Positions 40,972-49,754 of a DNA stretch of 64,000 nucleotides are shown in pieces. How positions within the stretch are numbered: the stretch's first letter is position 1; every line of letters starts with the position of its first letter. The stretch lies in assembly GCF_000214475.1 (NCBI RefSeq), contig NZ_AFII01000001.1, forward strand, positions 186,001 to 250,000, read 5' to 3'. The notes beneath the pieces are model-generated. The model had not been told where the DNA came from, searched no databases, and was given only the letters and a program-made list of their open reading frames with translations. Origin of the DNA: Parvimonas sp. oral taxon 110 str. F0139. Its GTDB lineage: Bacteria; Bacillota; Clostridia; Tissierellales; Peptoniphilaceae. The translations under genes and the position numbers were made by a program.

Positions 40972-42579
40972 ATGGCTAATTTATCAAAAATCAAGCGTGA
41001 AAAAATGCTTGAATATCTTGAAAAATTAAAAGAAATCAATAATGATGATGAAAATATTCGTTCTATTATAGAGATAGAAAATGCACTTAATGAAAAAAAA
41101 TATGGACTAGTATGGGAAGAACATTCTGAAAAAGTCGATGAGATGTTAGAACATAATATTCCAATCTTTGTTGAAGATGAGAATAGAAAAATTATTGCAA
41201 ACGAAGATGAACCATACAACTTTTTACTTGAGGGAGATAATCTTCATTCGCTAAAGCTCTTGGAGAAAACACATAAAGGTAAGATTGATGTTATCTATAT
41301 TGATCCGCCATATAATACAAAAAGTAGTCAATTTATTTATGATGACAAGTATGTTGAGGTTGATGATTCATACTCACATTCAAAATGGTTATCTTTAATG
41401 AGCGAGAGAATTGTTATTGCGAAAAAATTGTTATCAAAAGTTGGTATAATTTTTGTTTCTATTGACGATAATGAAGTTGCTAATTTAAAACTGTTATTGA
41501 ATCAAATTTTTGGCGAGTCTAGGTTTGTAGGTATGATAAGTTGGGAGAAAAGAACAAAGCCTCAAAATACAAAAACCGCTAAATATATGCTCCAATCTAA
41601 AATTGAATATATTTTAGTATTTAAAAACTTTGATGAAAGATTTGACTTCAACCTGTTTGAAATAGAAGAAAGAAAATATCCTGAAGAAGATGAAAAAGGT
41701 AAATATAGAAATGAGCAAATTGGTGAAATGTCTACTTCTGGCATGAGAGGTAGAAAAACTATGATTTTCCCTATAAAAGGAGTATATCCTAAAGAAGGAA
41801 ATCAGTGGAAATTTGGTAAAGAAACCATTAATAAATTTGAAACTAGAGGAGATTTATTCGTTTTAAATGGAAAAGTATATTTTAAAATTCGACCTGATGA
41901 TGAATCGATAAAAGAAGAACCCTTTTGGGGATTTAAGGATAAGCAAGTTGGAACGGCAGAAGTGGGGAAAAAAGAATTAAGTGATATCTTAAAAACAAAA
42001 GAACATGGCTTTGAAACTGTAAAGCCTGTCAGATTAATTTTTGAATTAATTTATCATGTTGTTCATAACAATAAAAATGCTATAGTTCTCGACTTCTTTG
42101 CTGGGTCAGGCACTACTGGTCATGCTGTTATGCAACTTAATAAGGAAGATGGTGGTAATCGTAAATATATTCTCTGTACGAATAATGAAAACAATATTTG
42201 CGAGGAAATTACTTATCAAAGACTTAAGAATATTCAAGAGGAATTTCCACATAATCTGAAATATTATAAAACTAATTTTATACCGAAGTTTTCTGATGAC
42301 GAAGAAAGTATCTCAGATAAGATGATGGAGCATATTAGAGAGTTAATTGAACTTGAGTATGCTATCGAGCTTGATGGTAGAAAATATATTATTATTTATG
42401 AAGAAGATAAATTAGATGAAATTATATCCAAGATTGAAAATAATGGAAAATTATTTATACGTTCAGGGATTTTCTTATCACGAAGTAATCAAAGAATACT
42501 TGAAGAAAAGGGCGTTATTATCATTGAAATTCCTGAATATTATTTTAGAGAAGAGCTAAAGGAGGTTGGCGAGCTATGA
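40972..42579 (+). CDS. mod: Type III restriction-modification methyltransferase (Mod)
   Basis: Adenine-N6 DNA methyltransferase that also provides sequence recognition for the Res subunit. 535 residues. The catalytic motif IV, DPPYNTK, is at residues 111-117, and the SAM motif I, DFFAGSGTT, is at 374-382; this IV-before-I order marks the beta class used by Type III Mod proteins. The region between them is the target-recognition part. GAGAGG precedes the ATG. No simple repeats of the kind that make mod genes phase variable are seen. The stop overlaps the res start (ATGA). Confidence 0.92.
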   Translation: MANLSKIKREKMLEYLEKLKEINNDDENIRSIIEIENALNEKKYGLVWEEHSEKVDEMLEHNIPIFVEDENRKIIANEDEPYNFLLEGDNLHSLKLLEKTHKGKIDVIYIDPPYNTKSSQFIYDDKYVEVDDSYSHSKWLSLMSERIVIAKKLLSKVGIIFVSIDDNEVANLKLLLNQIFGESRFVGMISWEKRTKPQNTKTAKYMLQSKIEYILVFKNFDERFDFNLFEIEERKYPEEDEKGKYRNEQIGEMSTSGMRGRKTMIFPIKGVYPKEGNQWKFGKETINKFETRGDLFVLNGKVYFKIRPDDESIKEEPFWGFKDKQVGTAEVGKKELSDILKTKEHGFETVKPVRLIFELIYHVVHNNKNAIVLDFFAGSGTTGHAVMQLNKEDGGNRKYILCTNNENNICEEITYQRLKNIQEEFPHNLKYYKTNFIPKFSDDEESISDKMMEHIRELIELEYAIELDGRKYIIIYEEDKLDEIISKIENNGKLFIRSGIFLSRSNQRILEEKGVIIIEIPEYYFREELKEVGEL

Positions 42580-44831
42580 TAGATATAAAACTAAAAAATT
42601 TTCAAGAAGATGCCGTTGACTTCTTATTTAGGAAAACAACAGACAGTAATTCCAAACCTAAGATTGTGATGCAGAGTCCGACAGGAAGTGGGAAGACTAT
42701 TATTTTAGTTGCATATATTGAGAAGTATCTTGACTTTCACAAGAATAGTGTAATTTGTTGGTTTTGTCCGGGAAAGGGAGAACTTGAAGAACAGTCTAAG
42801 GAAAAAATGGAACGCTTTGCTCCAACACTAAAAACAGGGAATGTGTTCGATATTTTAAATACCGGCTTTGAAAGTGCGACTACCTATTTCATAAATTGGG
42901 AGACTATTACTAAAAAAGATAATACAGCTATAAGAGATAGCGAAAGAAAAAATCTTTTTGAGAGAATTAGTGAAGCCCATAATCGAAGCTTAAATTTCAT
43001 TGTCATTATTGATGAAGAGCATCAGAACAATACTTCAAAGGCAGATGATATTATTTCAAGTATCAATGCGAGGTATGAAATTAGAGTATCAGCAACACCG
43101 AATAGGAGAGTTGTTGGTGAGTTTTATGAAATACCCGAAATTGATGTAATAAACGAAGGGCTTATTACAAGGTTTATGTACATTAATGATGGGCTTGATA
43201 TGGTAGAAGTTGAAAATACGTTAAATGAGACAGATATTTTATTAGAAAAAGCAGATGAATTTCGAAAGCAAATTGCTCAGGCTTATATTGATGAAAAGGA
43301 AGATATAAGACCACTTGTGTTAGTTCAATTTCCTAACTTAAATGATGATTTAATAGAACACGTAGAAGAAAAACTTAATTTAATGGGCTATTCCTATGAA
43401 AATAAGCTTCTTGCAAGTTGGTTTTCAGCGGAAAATAAAGAGGATAAAGATAGGAAGTCAAAGAAATTAGGGAAAATAAATATTGGAACAACAGAGGATG
43501 ATAGTATAACAAAATCAAATGCAACTCCTGTATTTCTGTTATTTAAACAAGCCCTGGCGACAGGTTGGGATTGCCCACGTGCAAAGATACTTGTTAAACT
43601 TCGTGAGAATATGAGTGAAACCTTTGAAATTCAGACTCTTGGTCGTTTAAGACGTATGCCTAAAGCAAAACATTACGGCAAAGAAATTTTAGATTGCTCT
43701 TATCTCTATACTTTTGATGAAAAATATAAACTTGAGGTAATTAAAGCCGGCAATGGTTTTGAAACCCAAAGAGTATTTCTCAAAGAAGAACCTAAAAATA
43801 TAAAACTGGTTAAAGAGATGAGAAACCTTGACGGCAGTTATGTTGATGAGCAAGCTATTAGAAATAGAGTTTATGATTTTTTTAAAGAAAAATATAATCT
43901 ATCTAATATAAAGATCGAAAATATTAAGATTTTTGAAAATAATAGATTTGTTTTAGGAACTGTACTTTCAAGACAATATTTAACTGGTAAATATTCAACT
44001 TTAACAGAAATTAGAGATGAAGTTGCTAATTATAACACAATGTCAATCGAAGTAAGTACTCATACACACGGTATTGAACTTCAACATAATATTGATGCTA
44101 TCAAAAAGTATGTTGGTCTCTCATATAATAAAACAAGTCAAATATTAAGAACTTTGTTTTTGAGAGGTTTTGGTAATAATAAGTTTAAACTTTTGAATTT
44201 AACTTTGAGAGAATATTATGCATTTATCATAAATAATTCTGAATTTTTAAAAAGAGATTTCATTGAATTTTCAGGACAAAGGCATGACCAATTAACGATT
44301 CTTGAGAACAAAATTGAAGAATTCAAATTTCCATTAGAAGAACACTATAGGTACGTTCCATACGAAAGATATGTAAAAGAATTAGAGAGTAATGTATATA
44401 AAGGATATAATACATCGATGATTACTGATGATTTTCGATCCACTTCAGAAAGACTATTTGAAAAGTATTGTGAGAAAAATGAAAATGTGAAGTATGTTTA
44501 TAAGAATGGAGATAGTGGACAACAGTATCTATCAATTGTTTATGGAAACAATTTTGATAAACAAAGATTATTTTATCCTGACTACATTATTCAATTAAAA
44601 GATGGAACTATCTGGATTATTGAAACAAAGGGTGGAGAAAAACAAGGACAAAGTAAAAATATTGATGTTCAAATAGAAAATAAGTTTGAAGCATTTAAGC
44701 AGTTTGCGAATAAGCATAAGTATAAGTTTGGGTTTGTTAGAGATAAAAATGATGAATTATATCTGAATAACACAGTGTATGTGGATGATATGAATGATAG
44801 TAGCTGGGTGTTGCTTGAGGAAATATTTTAG
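42576..44831 (+). CDS. res: Type III restriction enzyme, Res subunit (helicase-nuclease)
   Basis: Cuts unmodified DNA after ATP-driven sliding. 751 residues. Walker A QSPTGSGKT is at 33-41, the DEAH-type box appears as IDEEHQNN, and motif VI region QTLGRLRRMP is in the second helicase lobe. The C-terminal nuclease has Pro-Asp669 and Glu683-Thr-Lys685 (PDYIIQLKDGT then IETKGG), a PD-(D/E)xK arrangement. Shorter than many Res proteins (about 900-1,000 residues), but with all motifs present. Overlaps mod by 4 nt and is followed 18 nt later by the OLD-family gene. Confidence 0.92.
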   Translation: MIDIKLKNFQEDAVDFLFRKTTDSNSKPKIVMQSPTGSGKTIILVAYIEKYLDFHKNSVICWFCPGKGELEEQSKEKMERFAPTLKTGNVFDILNTGFESATTYFINWETITKKDNTAIRDSERKNLFERISEAHNRSLNFIVIIDEEHQNNTSKADDIISSINARYEIRVSATPNRRVVGEFYEIPEIDVINEGLITRFMYINDGLDMVEVENTLNETDILLEKADEFRKQIAQAYIDEKEDIRPLVLVQFPNLNDDLIEHVEEKLNLMGYSYENKLLASWFSAENKEDKDRKSKKLGKINIGTTEDDSITKSNATPVFLLFKQALATGWDCPRAKILVKLRENMSETFEIQTLGRLRRMPKAKHYGKEILDCSYLYTFDEKYKLEVIKAGNGFETQRVFLKEEPKNIKLVKEMRNLDGSYVDEQAIRNRVYDFFKEKYNLSNIKIENIKIFENNRFVLGTVLSRQYLTGKYSTLTEIRDEVANYNTMSIEVSTHTHGIELQHNIDAIKKYVGLSYNKTSQILRTLFLRGFGNNKFKLLNLTLREYYAFIINNSEFLKRDFIEFSGQRHDQLTILENKIEEFKFPLEEHYRYVPYERYVKELESNVYKGYNTSMITDDFRSTSERLFEKYCEKNENVKYVYKNGDSGQQYLSIVYGNNFDKQRLFYPDYIIQLKDGTIWIIETKGGEKQGQSKNIDVQIENKFEAFKQFANKHKYKFGFVRDKNDELYLNNTVYVDDMNDSSWVLLEEIF

Positions 44832-44849
44832 AGGAGGTGTAAATTTATT

Positions 44850-46967
44850 ATGGAAAGTATGAAATTAACACAATTTAGAGTTAGGAATTTTAAATCAGTA
44901 CAGGATAGTGGAGTTATTAAATGTGAAAACATAACTAACTTAATAGGTGTTAACGAAGCGGGAAAATCAAACTTGTTATTAGCGTTATGGAAATTAAATC
45001 CAGCAAGAAATGGAGAAATAATTTTTACGAGTGACATGCCTGTAGAAAAATTAGCGGAATATAGGACAAATCCAGAAAAACATTATTTTATAGATGCAGA
45101 ATTTAAAATTATTAAAAAAGATTTAATTGAAGATTTATCAAATAAATTTTGTATGGATGATGCAATCTTCAATGATGTGTTAGTATCAAGGAATTATGCC
45201 GGAAAATATAGTGTCAAATTTCCCAAATTAGAAGTAAATGGTATCACTGTTAAAAAAATAATTTTGGATAAAGTTGTTGATTTTAAAACAAAGGTTAATG
45301 ATTTGAACAATGCAGGGAAAGGAGAAGATGGATTTAAAGAGAGTTTAATAGAGAAACTAGATGCGTTGTTATCTAAAATTGAAATGGAAACTAATATATC
45401 AACAAGTCAGTATTTTAAATTAAAGGAAGAAGTAAATAAAATAGAAAAAAGTGGTATGGCAACATCATCAATAAATCCTCATATTGACGAATTTGCTGAA
45501 AAAATTTCTATGTTAGATGAAATTGTAAATTTTTTTAATGAAGAGGAGCAATCAAATATACGAGAATTGATTATAAAAAATTTACCTAGTTTTGTGTACT
45601 ATGCTAATTATGGTAATTTAGATTCGGAAATATATTTGCCAAAAGTTATAAAAGATTTCAAATCTACTAAAGAACATAGCGAAAAATTTAATGCTAAAAT
45701 ACGAACTTTGAAAGTTTTGTTTGACTATGTTAATTTAAGCCCTGATGAAATAATGGAGATGGGACAATATTCATATAGAACAAAAGAATATGGAGCAATT
45801 ACCGAATTAACAGATGAACAGATTAAAGTTGGTCAAGAAAAAACTAAAGAGAGGGAGGTATTATTAAACTCAGCATCTACTAAGTTAACAAAGGATTTTA
45901 AGGAATGGTGGAAACAAGGTGACTATATATTTGATTTGAGAGCAGATGGTGAATATTTTAGAATTTGGGTTTCAGATGAAAAGCGTCCGGCACGTATTCC
46001 TTTAGAAGATAGAAGTACAGGATTACAATGGTTTTTAAGCTTTTTCATGGTGTTTTTAGTAGAAAGTAAAGATTCACATAAAAATTGTGTTATATTATTA
46101 GATGAAGCTGGTACATCTTTGCATCCTATGGCTCAAAAAGATTTACTGAACTTTTTTGAAAATCTTTCTATTACAAATCAAATAATTACAACTACACATT
46201 CTCCATTTTTAGTTGATGTAAATCATCTTGAGAGAACTAAAGTTGTATTTGTTGATGATAAAGGATATACAAAAGTATCTGAGGACTTGAGAGCTGGGGA
46301 GAAAAAGAAAAATGCAACAGGAGCTGTATATGCGGTTCATGCAGCTTTAGGTTTGTCTGTTTCAGAAGGGTTATTAAATGGATGTAATTTAGTTGTTGTT
46401 GAGGGACAGTCTGACCAGTTTTATTTAAATGCTATTAAGCAATATCTCATTTCTACTAACAAAATTTCGCCTGTAAAGGAAATGATATTTGTACCAGCAG
46501 GAGGAGTAAAGTCAGTGAAGCAATTAACTTCATTGATTGCAGGAAAACAGCAAGAACTTCCAGTTGTTGTATTAGACTCTGATAAGTCTGGAGAAGATTA
46601 TGCTAATAAATTAGAAAAAGAGTTATATTCTAACGACAAAGATAAAATATTAATGATAAAAAATTTTGTTGGTATTGAAAATGCTGAAATAGAAGATTTG
46701 TTTCCTGAAGTGATTTTAGAACGACCAATTGAAAGAATAATAAATGATAGGGACTTTAGATTTAAAGATGAATTTGATAGAAATAAACCAGTAATAAGCC
46801 AAATTGAAGAGTGGGCGAATACTTATTCTATAGATTTAATTCAAGGTTATAAAGTTGAGTTATCAAAGGATATTAAACGCGACTTAATATCAGGTAATAT
46901 TTCTGAAATGATACCTGATGAATATATTACGAAATGGGTTTCACTCTTTAATAAAATTATAAGATAA
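44850..46967 (+). CDS. OLD-family ATPase/TOPRIM endonuclease
   Basis: 705 residues. An SMC/ABC-like ATPase with Walker A IGVNEAGKS at 32-40 and Walker B CVILLDEAGTSLHP with the signature-like DRSTGLQWF before it. A C-terminal TOPRIM nuclease follows, with the Glu in VVVEGQSDQF and DxD in VVLDSDKSG. The domain order is that of OLD (overcoming lysogenization defect) nucleases, many of which act in phage defence alone or with partner genes. GAGGAGGTG precedes the ATG, 18 nt after res, so it belongs to the restriction operon. A Gabija GajA-type protein is similar, but no GajB helicase is adjacent. Confidence 0.85.
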   Translation: MESMKLTQFRVRNFKSVQDSGVIKCENITNLIGVNEAGKSNLLLALWKLNPARNGEIIFTSDMPVEKLAEYRTNPEKHYFIDAEFKIIKKDLIEDLSNKFCMDDAIFNDVLVSRNYAGKYSVKFPKLEVNGITVKKIILDKVVDFKTKVNDLNNAGKGEDGFKESLIEKLDALLSKIEMETNISTSQYFKLKEEVNKIEKSGMATSSINPHIDEFAEKISMLDEIVNFFNEEEQSNIRELIIKNLPSFVYYANYGNLDSEIYLPKVIKDFKSTKEHSEKFNAKIRTLKVLFDYVNLSPDEIMEMGQYSYRTKEYGAITELTDEQIKVGQEKTKEREVLLNSASTKLTKDFKEWWKQGDYIFDLRADGEYFRIWVSDEKRPARIPLEDRSTGLQWFLSFFMVFLVESKDSHKNCVILLDEAGTSLHPMAQKDLLNFFENLSITNQIITTTHSPFLVDVNHLERTKVVFVDDKGYTKVSEDLRAGEKKKNATGAVYAVHAALGLSVSEGLLNGCNLVVVEGQSDQFYLNAIKQYLISTNKISPVKEMIFVPAGGVKSVKQLTSLIAGKQQELPVVVLDSDKSGEDYANKLEKELYSNDKDKILMIKNFVGIENAEIEDLFPEVILERPIERIINDRDFRFKDEFDRNKPVISQIEEWANTYSIDLIQGYKVELSKDIKRDLISGNISEMIPDEYITKWVSLFNKIIR

Positions 46968-47099
46968 GTAAATATCATATTGGAACTGGGACTGGTACGG
47001 GTAAAAAAATCTAAAAATGAGCTTAATTTAAACAAATTTTCCAGCATCTAACAAACGAGAAGCATTTATCTTGAACGGTTTTGGATATATTGAACAGTA

Positions 47100-47112
47100 A
47101 GTGGGAATAATA
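47100..47112 (+). repeat. Right attachment-like direct repeat
   Basis: AGTGGGAATAATA, identical to the guaA 3' end copy. The 133 nt before it, back to the OLD stop, hold no gene; one short frame ending YIEQ-stop could be a remnant of the former insertion. Confidence 0.65.
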
Positions 47113-47141
47113 TTAAAAAAGAAATATTTTGAGGAAAATTA

Positions 47142-47666
47142 ATGGATATTAGTAAAGATAGAATTCGTATTAGAAATTCTGTTATAACAGATTGTGAGCA
47201 GCTTGCTGAATGGTGGAATGATGGTAAAGTTATGGCTCATGCTGGATTTCCAAATGGATTAGGTATAACTTTAGATAAAATCAAGAGCCAAATTTTACAA
47301 GAAAGTGATGAGAATGGACGTACACTTATAATTGAATATGATAATATGCCAATAGGAGAAATGAATTACCGAAATATACAAGATTACAAAGCAGAAATTG
47401 GCATTAAAATATGTAATTCTAGCTATCATGAAAAAGGACTAGGGAGAGTGATTTTAAGTCTTTTTATAAAAGAACTGTTTACTATGGGTTTTAAAGTTAT
47501 CATTTTGGATACAAATGTTAATAATAAAAGGTCTCAGCATATTTACGAACTATTAGGATTTAAAAAAATAAGAATTAATTCTGATTCGTGGAAAGATCAA
47601 TTAGGAAATTTACAGTCATCTATTGATTATGAGTTAATAGAAGATAATTTTAACGATTATTCTTAA
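47142..47666 (+). CDS. GNAT-family N-acetyltransferase
   Basis: 174 residues. The acetyl-CoA loop is in HEKGLGRVILSLFIKELF, preceded by AEIGIKICNSSY and followed by LDTNVNNKRSQHIYELLGFKK, the usual GNAT core. The substrate is not evident; the N-terminal IRNSVITDCEQLAEWWND is like ribosomal-protein- or aminoglycoside-type acetyltransferases. GAGG is about 9 nt upstream. It lies just outside the right repeat of the defence island and ends at its own terminator. Confidence 0.82.
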   Translation: MDISKDRIRIRNSVITDCEQLAEWWNDGKVMAHAGFPNGLGITLDKIKSQILQESDENGRTLIIEYDNMPIGEMNYRNIQDYKAEIGIKICNSSYHEKGLGRVILSLFIKELFTMGFKVIILDTNVNNKRSQHIYELLGFKKIRINSDSWKDQLGNLQSSIDYELIEDNFNDYS

Positions 47667-47702
47667 AGTATAAAAATTAAATAGTATTAATAGAAATAAT
47701 AT

Positions 47703-47730
47703 AGAGAAAATTAATAAAATTTTCTCTTTT
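47703..47730 (+). terminator. Terminator
   Basis: AGAGAAAATT (47703-47712) pairs with AATTTTCTCT (47718-47727), then T3. Confidence 0.75.
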
Positions 47731-47786
47731 ATTCATTTTTCGCTTGACTAATTAATATTTTGAAGAAATAAAAAGGCGGTGATATA

Positions 47787-48470
47787 ATGAGAATACTTTT
47801 AGCTGAGGATGAAAAAAGGATGGCAAGGGCACTTGTAGAATTGTTGAGGCAAGAGAAATATGATGTAGATCATATGGAGGATGGTGATTCTGCACTTATG
47901 GCTCTAGAAAGTGGAATCTATGATATTGCCGTACTTGATGTTATGATGCCAGAAATGAATGGATTTGAAGTTGCAAGAAGAGCGAGAAAAAATGGTATTA
48001 AGACTCCAATTCTTATGTTAACTGCAAAGAGTCAGTTGGATGATAAAGTTGAAGGGCTTGATAGTGGTGCTGATGATTATTTAACAAAACCATTTCAAAC
48101 TAAAGAACTATTAGCTAGGATTCGTGCATTGGGGAGACGTTCTTCTTCATTTCAAGAAGATATTTTAAATTATGGAGATCTTACTATAGATAAAGCAACT
48201 GCAATGTTAAATTGTGATACTACAGGTCAAAATGTTAGACTAAGCGAAAAAGAGTTGAGAATTTTAGAGTATATGTTTAATAATAATGGTCAAATTTTGA
48301 CTAGAGAACAACTTGCAGTAAAGATATGGGGATTTGAAAGTGAAACTGAATATAATAATGTGGAAGTATATATGTCATTTACAAGAAAGAAACTTGCATT
48401 TGTAGGCTCAAAAGTAGAAATTAAAGCTGTTCGTGGTTTAGGATATGAATTGAGGGAAAAAGATGTTTAG
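47787..48470 (+). CDS. OmpR-family response regulator
   Basis: 227 residues. The receiver domain has the acidic pocket AEDE at 6-9, the phospho-acceptor Asp51 in IAVLDVMMPEMNG, and the conserved Lys in DYLTKPF. The C-terminal winged helix covers about 130-225 (LSEKELRILEYMF, VKIWGFESETEYNNVEVYMSFTRKK). GGCGGTGAT precedes the ATG. It overlaps the histidine kinase by 8 nt. Its likely target is the beta-helix gene downstream, whose promoter carries two 11-bp-spaced repeats. Confidence 0.92.
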   Translation: MRILLAEDEKRMARALVELLRQEKYDVDHMEDGDSALMALESGIYDIAVLDVMMPEMNGFEVARRARKNGIKTPILMLTAKSQLDDKVEGLDSGADDYLTKPFQTKELLARIRALGRRSSSFQEDILNYGDLTIDKATAMLNCDTTGQNVRLSEKELRILEYMFNNNGQILTREQLAVKIWGFESETEYNNVEVYMSFTRKKLAFVGSKVEIKAVRGLGYELREKDV

Positions 48471-49687
48471 TAAATCTAGAAAAAAGATAATATTATCAAT
48501 TATGGGCTCGATTATTATCTTATTTGCAGTAACTTTGTCAGTAATTTTATTGGCTAGTTTTAGAGAGATTAGACAAAAAAATTTAGATATGTTAGAACGA
48601 TATGTTGAGGATTATTCCATAGATAACAAAGAAAAAATAGAAATAAAAAAGATTTAGAGTTAGAAAAAAATCCTAATAAAAATTCAGATTATCAATTGTC
48701 AACTTTTTGTTCGGTTGCAATTTCAAACAATGGTTCAGTACTAGCTGTAGATAATGGAAATAAAGAGTTGTATAACAATGATGAACTGACACAGATTGCA
48801 AAGAGCATTTTAGATGAGAAAAAACTTTCAGGAAGAACTAGTAATTTATCTTATGTCGTAAAAGATAAAAATGGATATACTCTTGTTGCATTTATGGATA
48901 ATACTGTTTCAGAAGCTGGATTAAGAACTATGCTTCGATATGTTTTGATTGTAGGATTTACTTCAATTATAGGAATGTTTTTATTATCATTACCATTGTC
49001 AAAACGTATTATAAAACCACTTGAAGAAAATGATCGTAAACAGAAACAATTTATATCCGATGCTAGTCATGAATTAAAAACCCCGGTTGCAATTATAGGA
49101 ACAAATACAGAATTACTTTATCGAGAAATCGGTAATAATGAATGGCTTGAAAATATTAAATATGAAAATGAGCGAATGAGTATTCTTATAAAACAACTTT
49201 TAGATTTATCACACGCAGAAGATGTGATTGTTTCTATGGAAAATATAAATTTTTCTAGGATTATTTTAGGAGAAATATTAGCTTTTGAAAGTTTTGCTTT
49301 TGAAAAAGAAAAAGAATTTATAATAGATATTGACGAAGATGTATATTTAATTGGAAATCAAATACAACTTAAACAGCTTGTATCTATCTTATTAGATAAT
49401 GCGATTAGGCATTCTTCAGGAAAAAATATTAATATAAATTTAAAAAGAAAAATAATACTATTGAGTTAAATTTAATCAATGATAGTAATGAAATTCCACA
49501 AGCAAAACTTAATCATATCTTTGATCGATTTTATAGAGTTGATGAAGTTAGAAATAGTGAAGATTTACATTATGGGATAGGTCTTTCTATTGCAAAAGCT
49601 ATTATTGAAAAACATGGTGGAAATATAGAGGTTTTAACAAAAAATGGAAAATTTAAACTTATTATTAAATTTTTTATAAATAATTAA
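48463..49687 (+). pseudogene. Sensor histidine kinase, broken by two 1-nt deletions
   Basis: 408 residues after adding one A to the A6 tract at 48645-48650 and one to the A5 tract at 49448-49452. N-terminal helix (IILSIMGSIIILFAVTL), short sensor region, second helix (YVLIVGFTSIIGMFLLSL), H-box FISDASHELKTP, N-box LLDNAIRHS, a reduced G1-like NDSNEIPQ, F-box DRFYRVDE, and G2 GIGLSIAKAI near the C-terminus. The ATG overlaps the response regulator end. Both breaks fall in A tracts, as in ten other genes here, so read error is more likely than decay. Confidence 0.85.
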
Positions 49688-49690
49688 AAA

Positions 49691-49724
49691 TTTCAATCTT
49701 ATTTCAATAAAACTGCTTTATAAT
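49691..49724 (+). promoter_or_regulatory. Promoter with two 11-bp-spaced TTTCAAT repeats
   Basis: TTTCAAT at 49691-49697 and 49702-49708, then TATAAT at 49719-49724. OmpR-type regulators bind direct repeats of 11-bp period at the -35 region, and no -35 consensus is present, so the upstream regulator probably activates this promoter. Confidence 0.6.
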
Positions 49725-49754
49725 AAACTCATAAAAAATAAGGAGGTAAATATT

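Larger units (their letters stand above)
40895..47112 (+). mobile_element. Putative integrase-less defence island at the 3' end of guaA
   Basis: A 6.2-kb segment bounded by identical 13-bp direct repeats. It carries only the mod-res-OLD genes, co-oriented and tightly spaced, and a short non-coding right end. No integrase, transposase or replication gene is inside. The right copy, like the left, can be read ending in Trp-Glu-stop, as expected if integration duplicated the guaA end. Just inside each repeat is a diverged inverted motif (AGAACCGTTTA at 40922-40932 and TGAACGGTTTT at 47072-47082). Movement in trans by another element's recombinase, or decay of its own, is inferred. Confidence 0.6.

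Noticed and set aside
46968..47099. Transposase or integrase remnant at the right end of the defence island
   Set aside because: Only very short frames are present and none resembles a recombinase; kept as non-coding.
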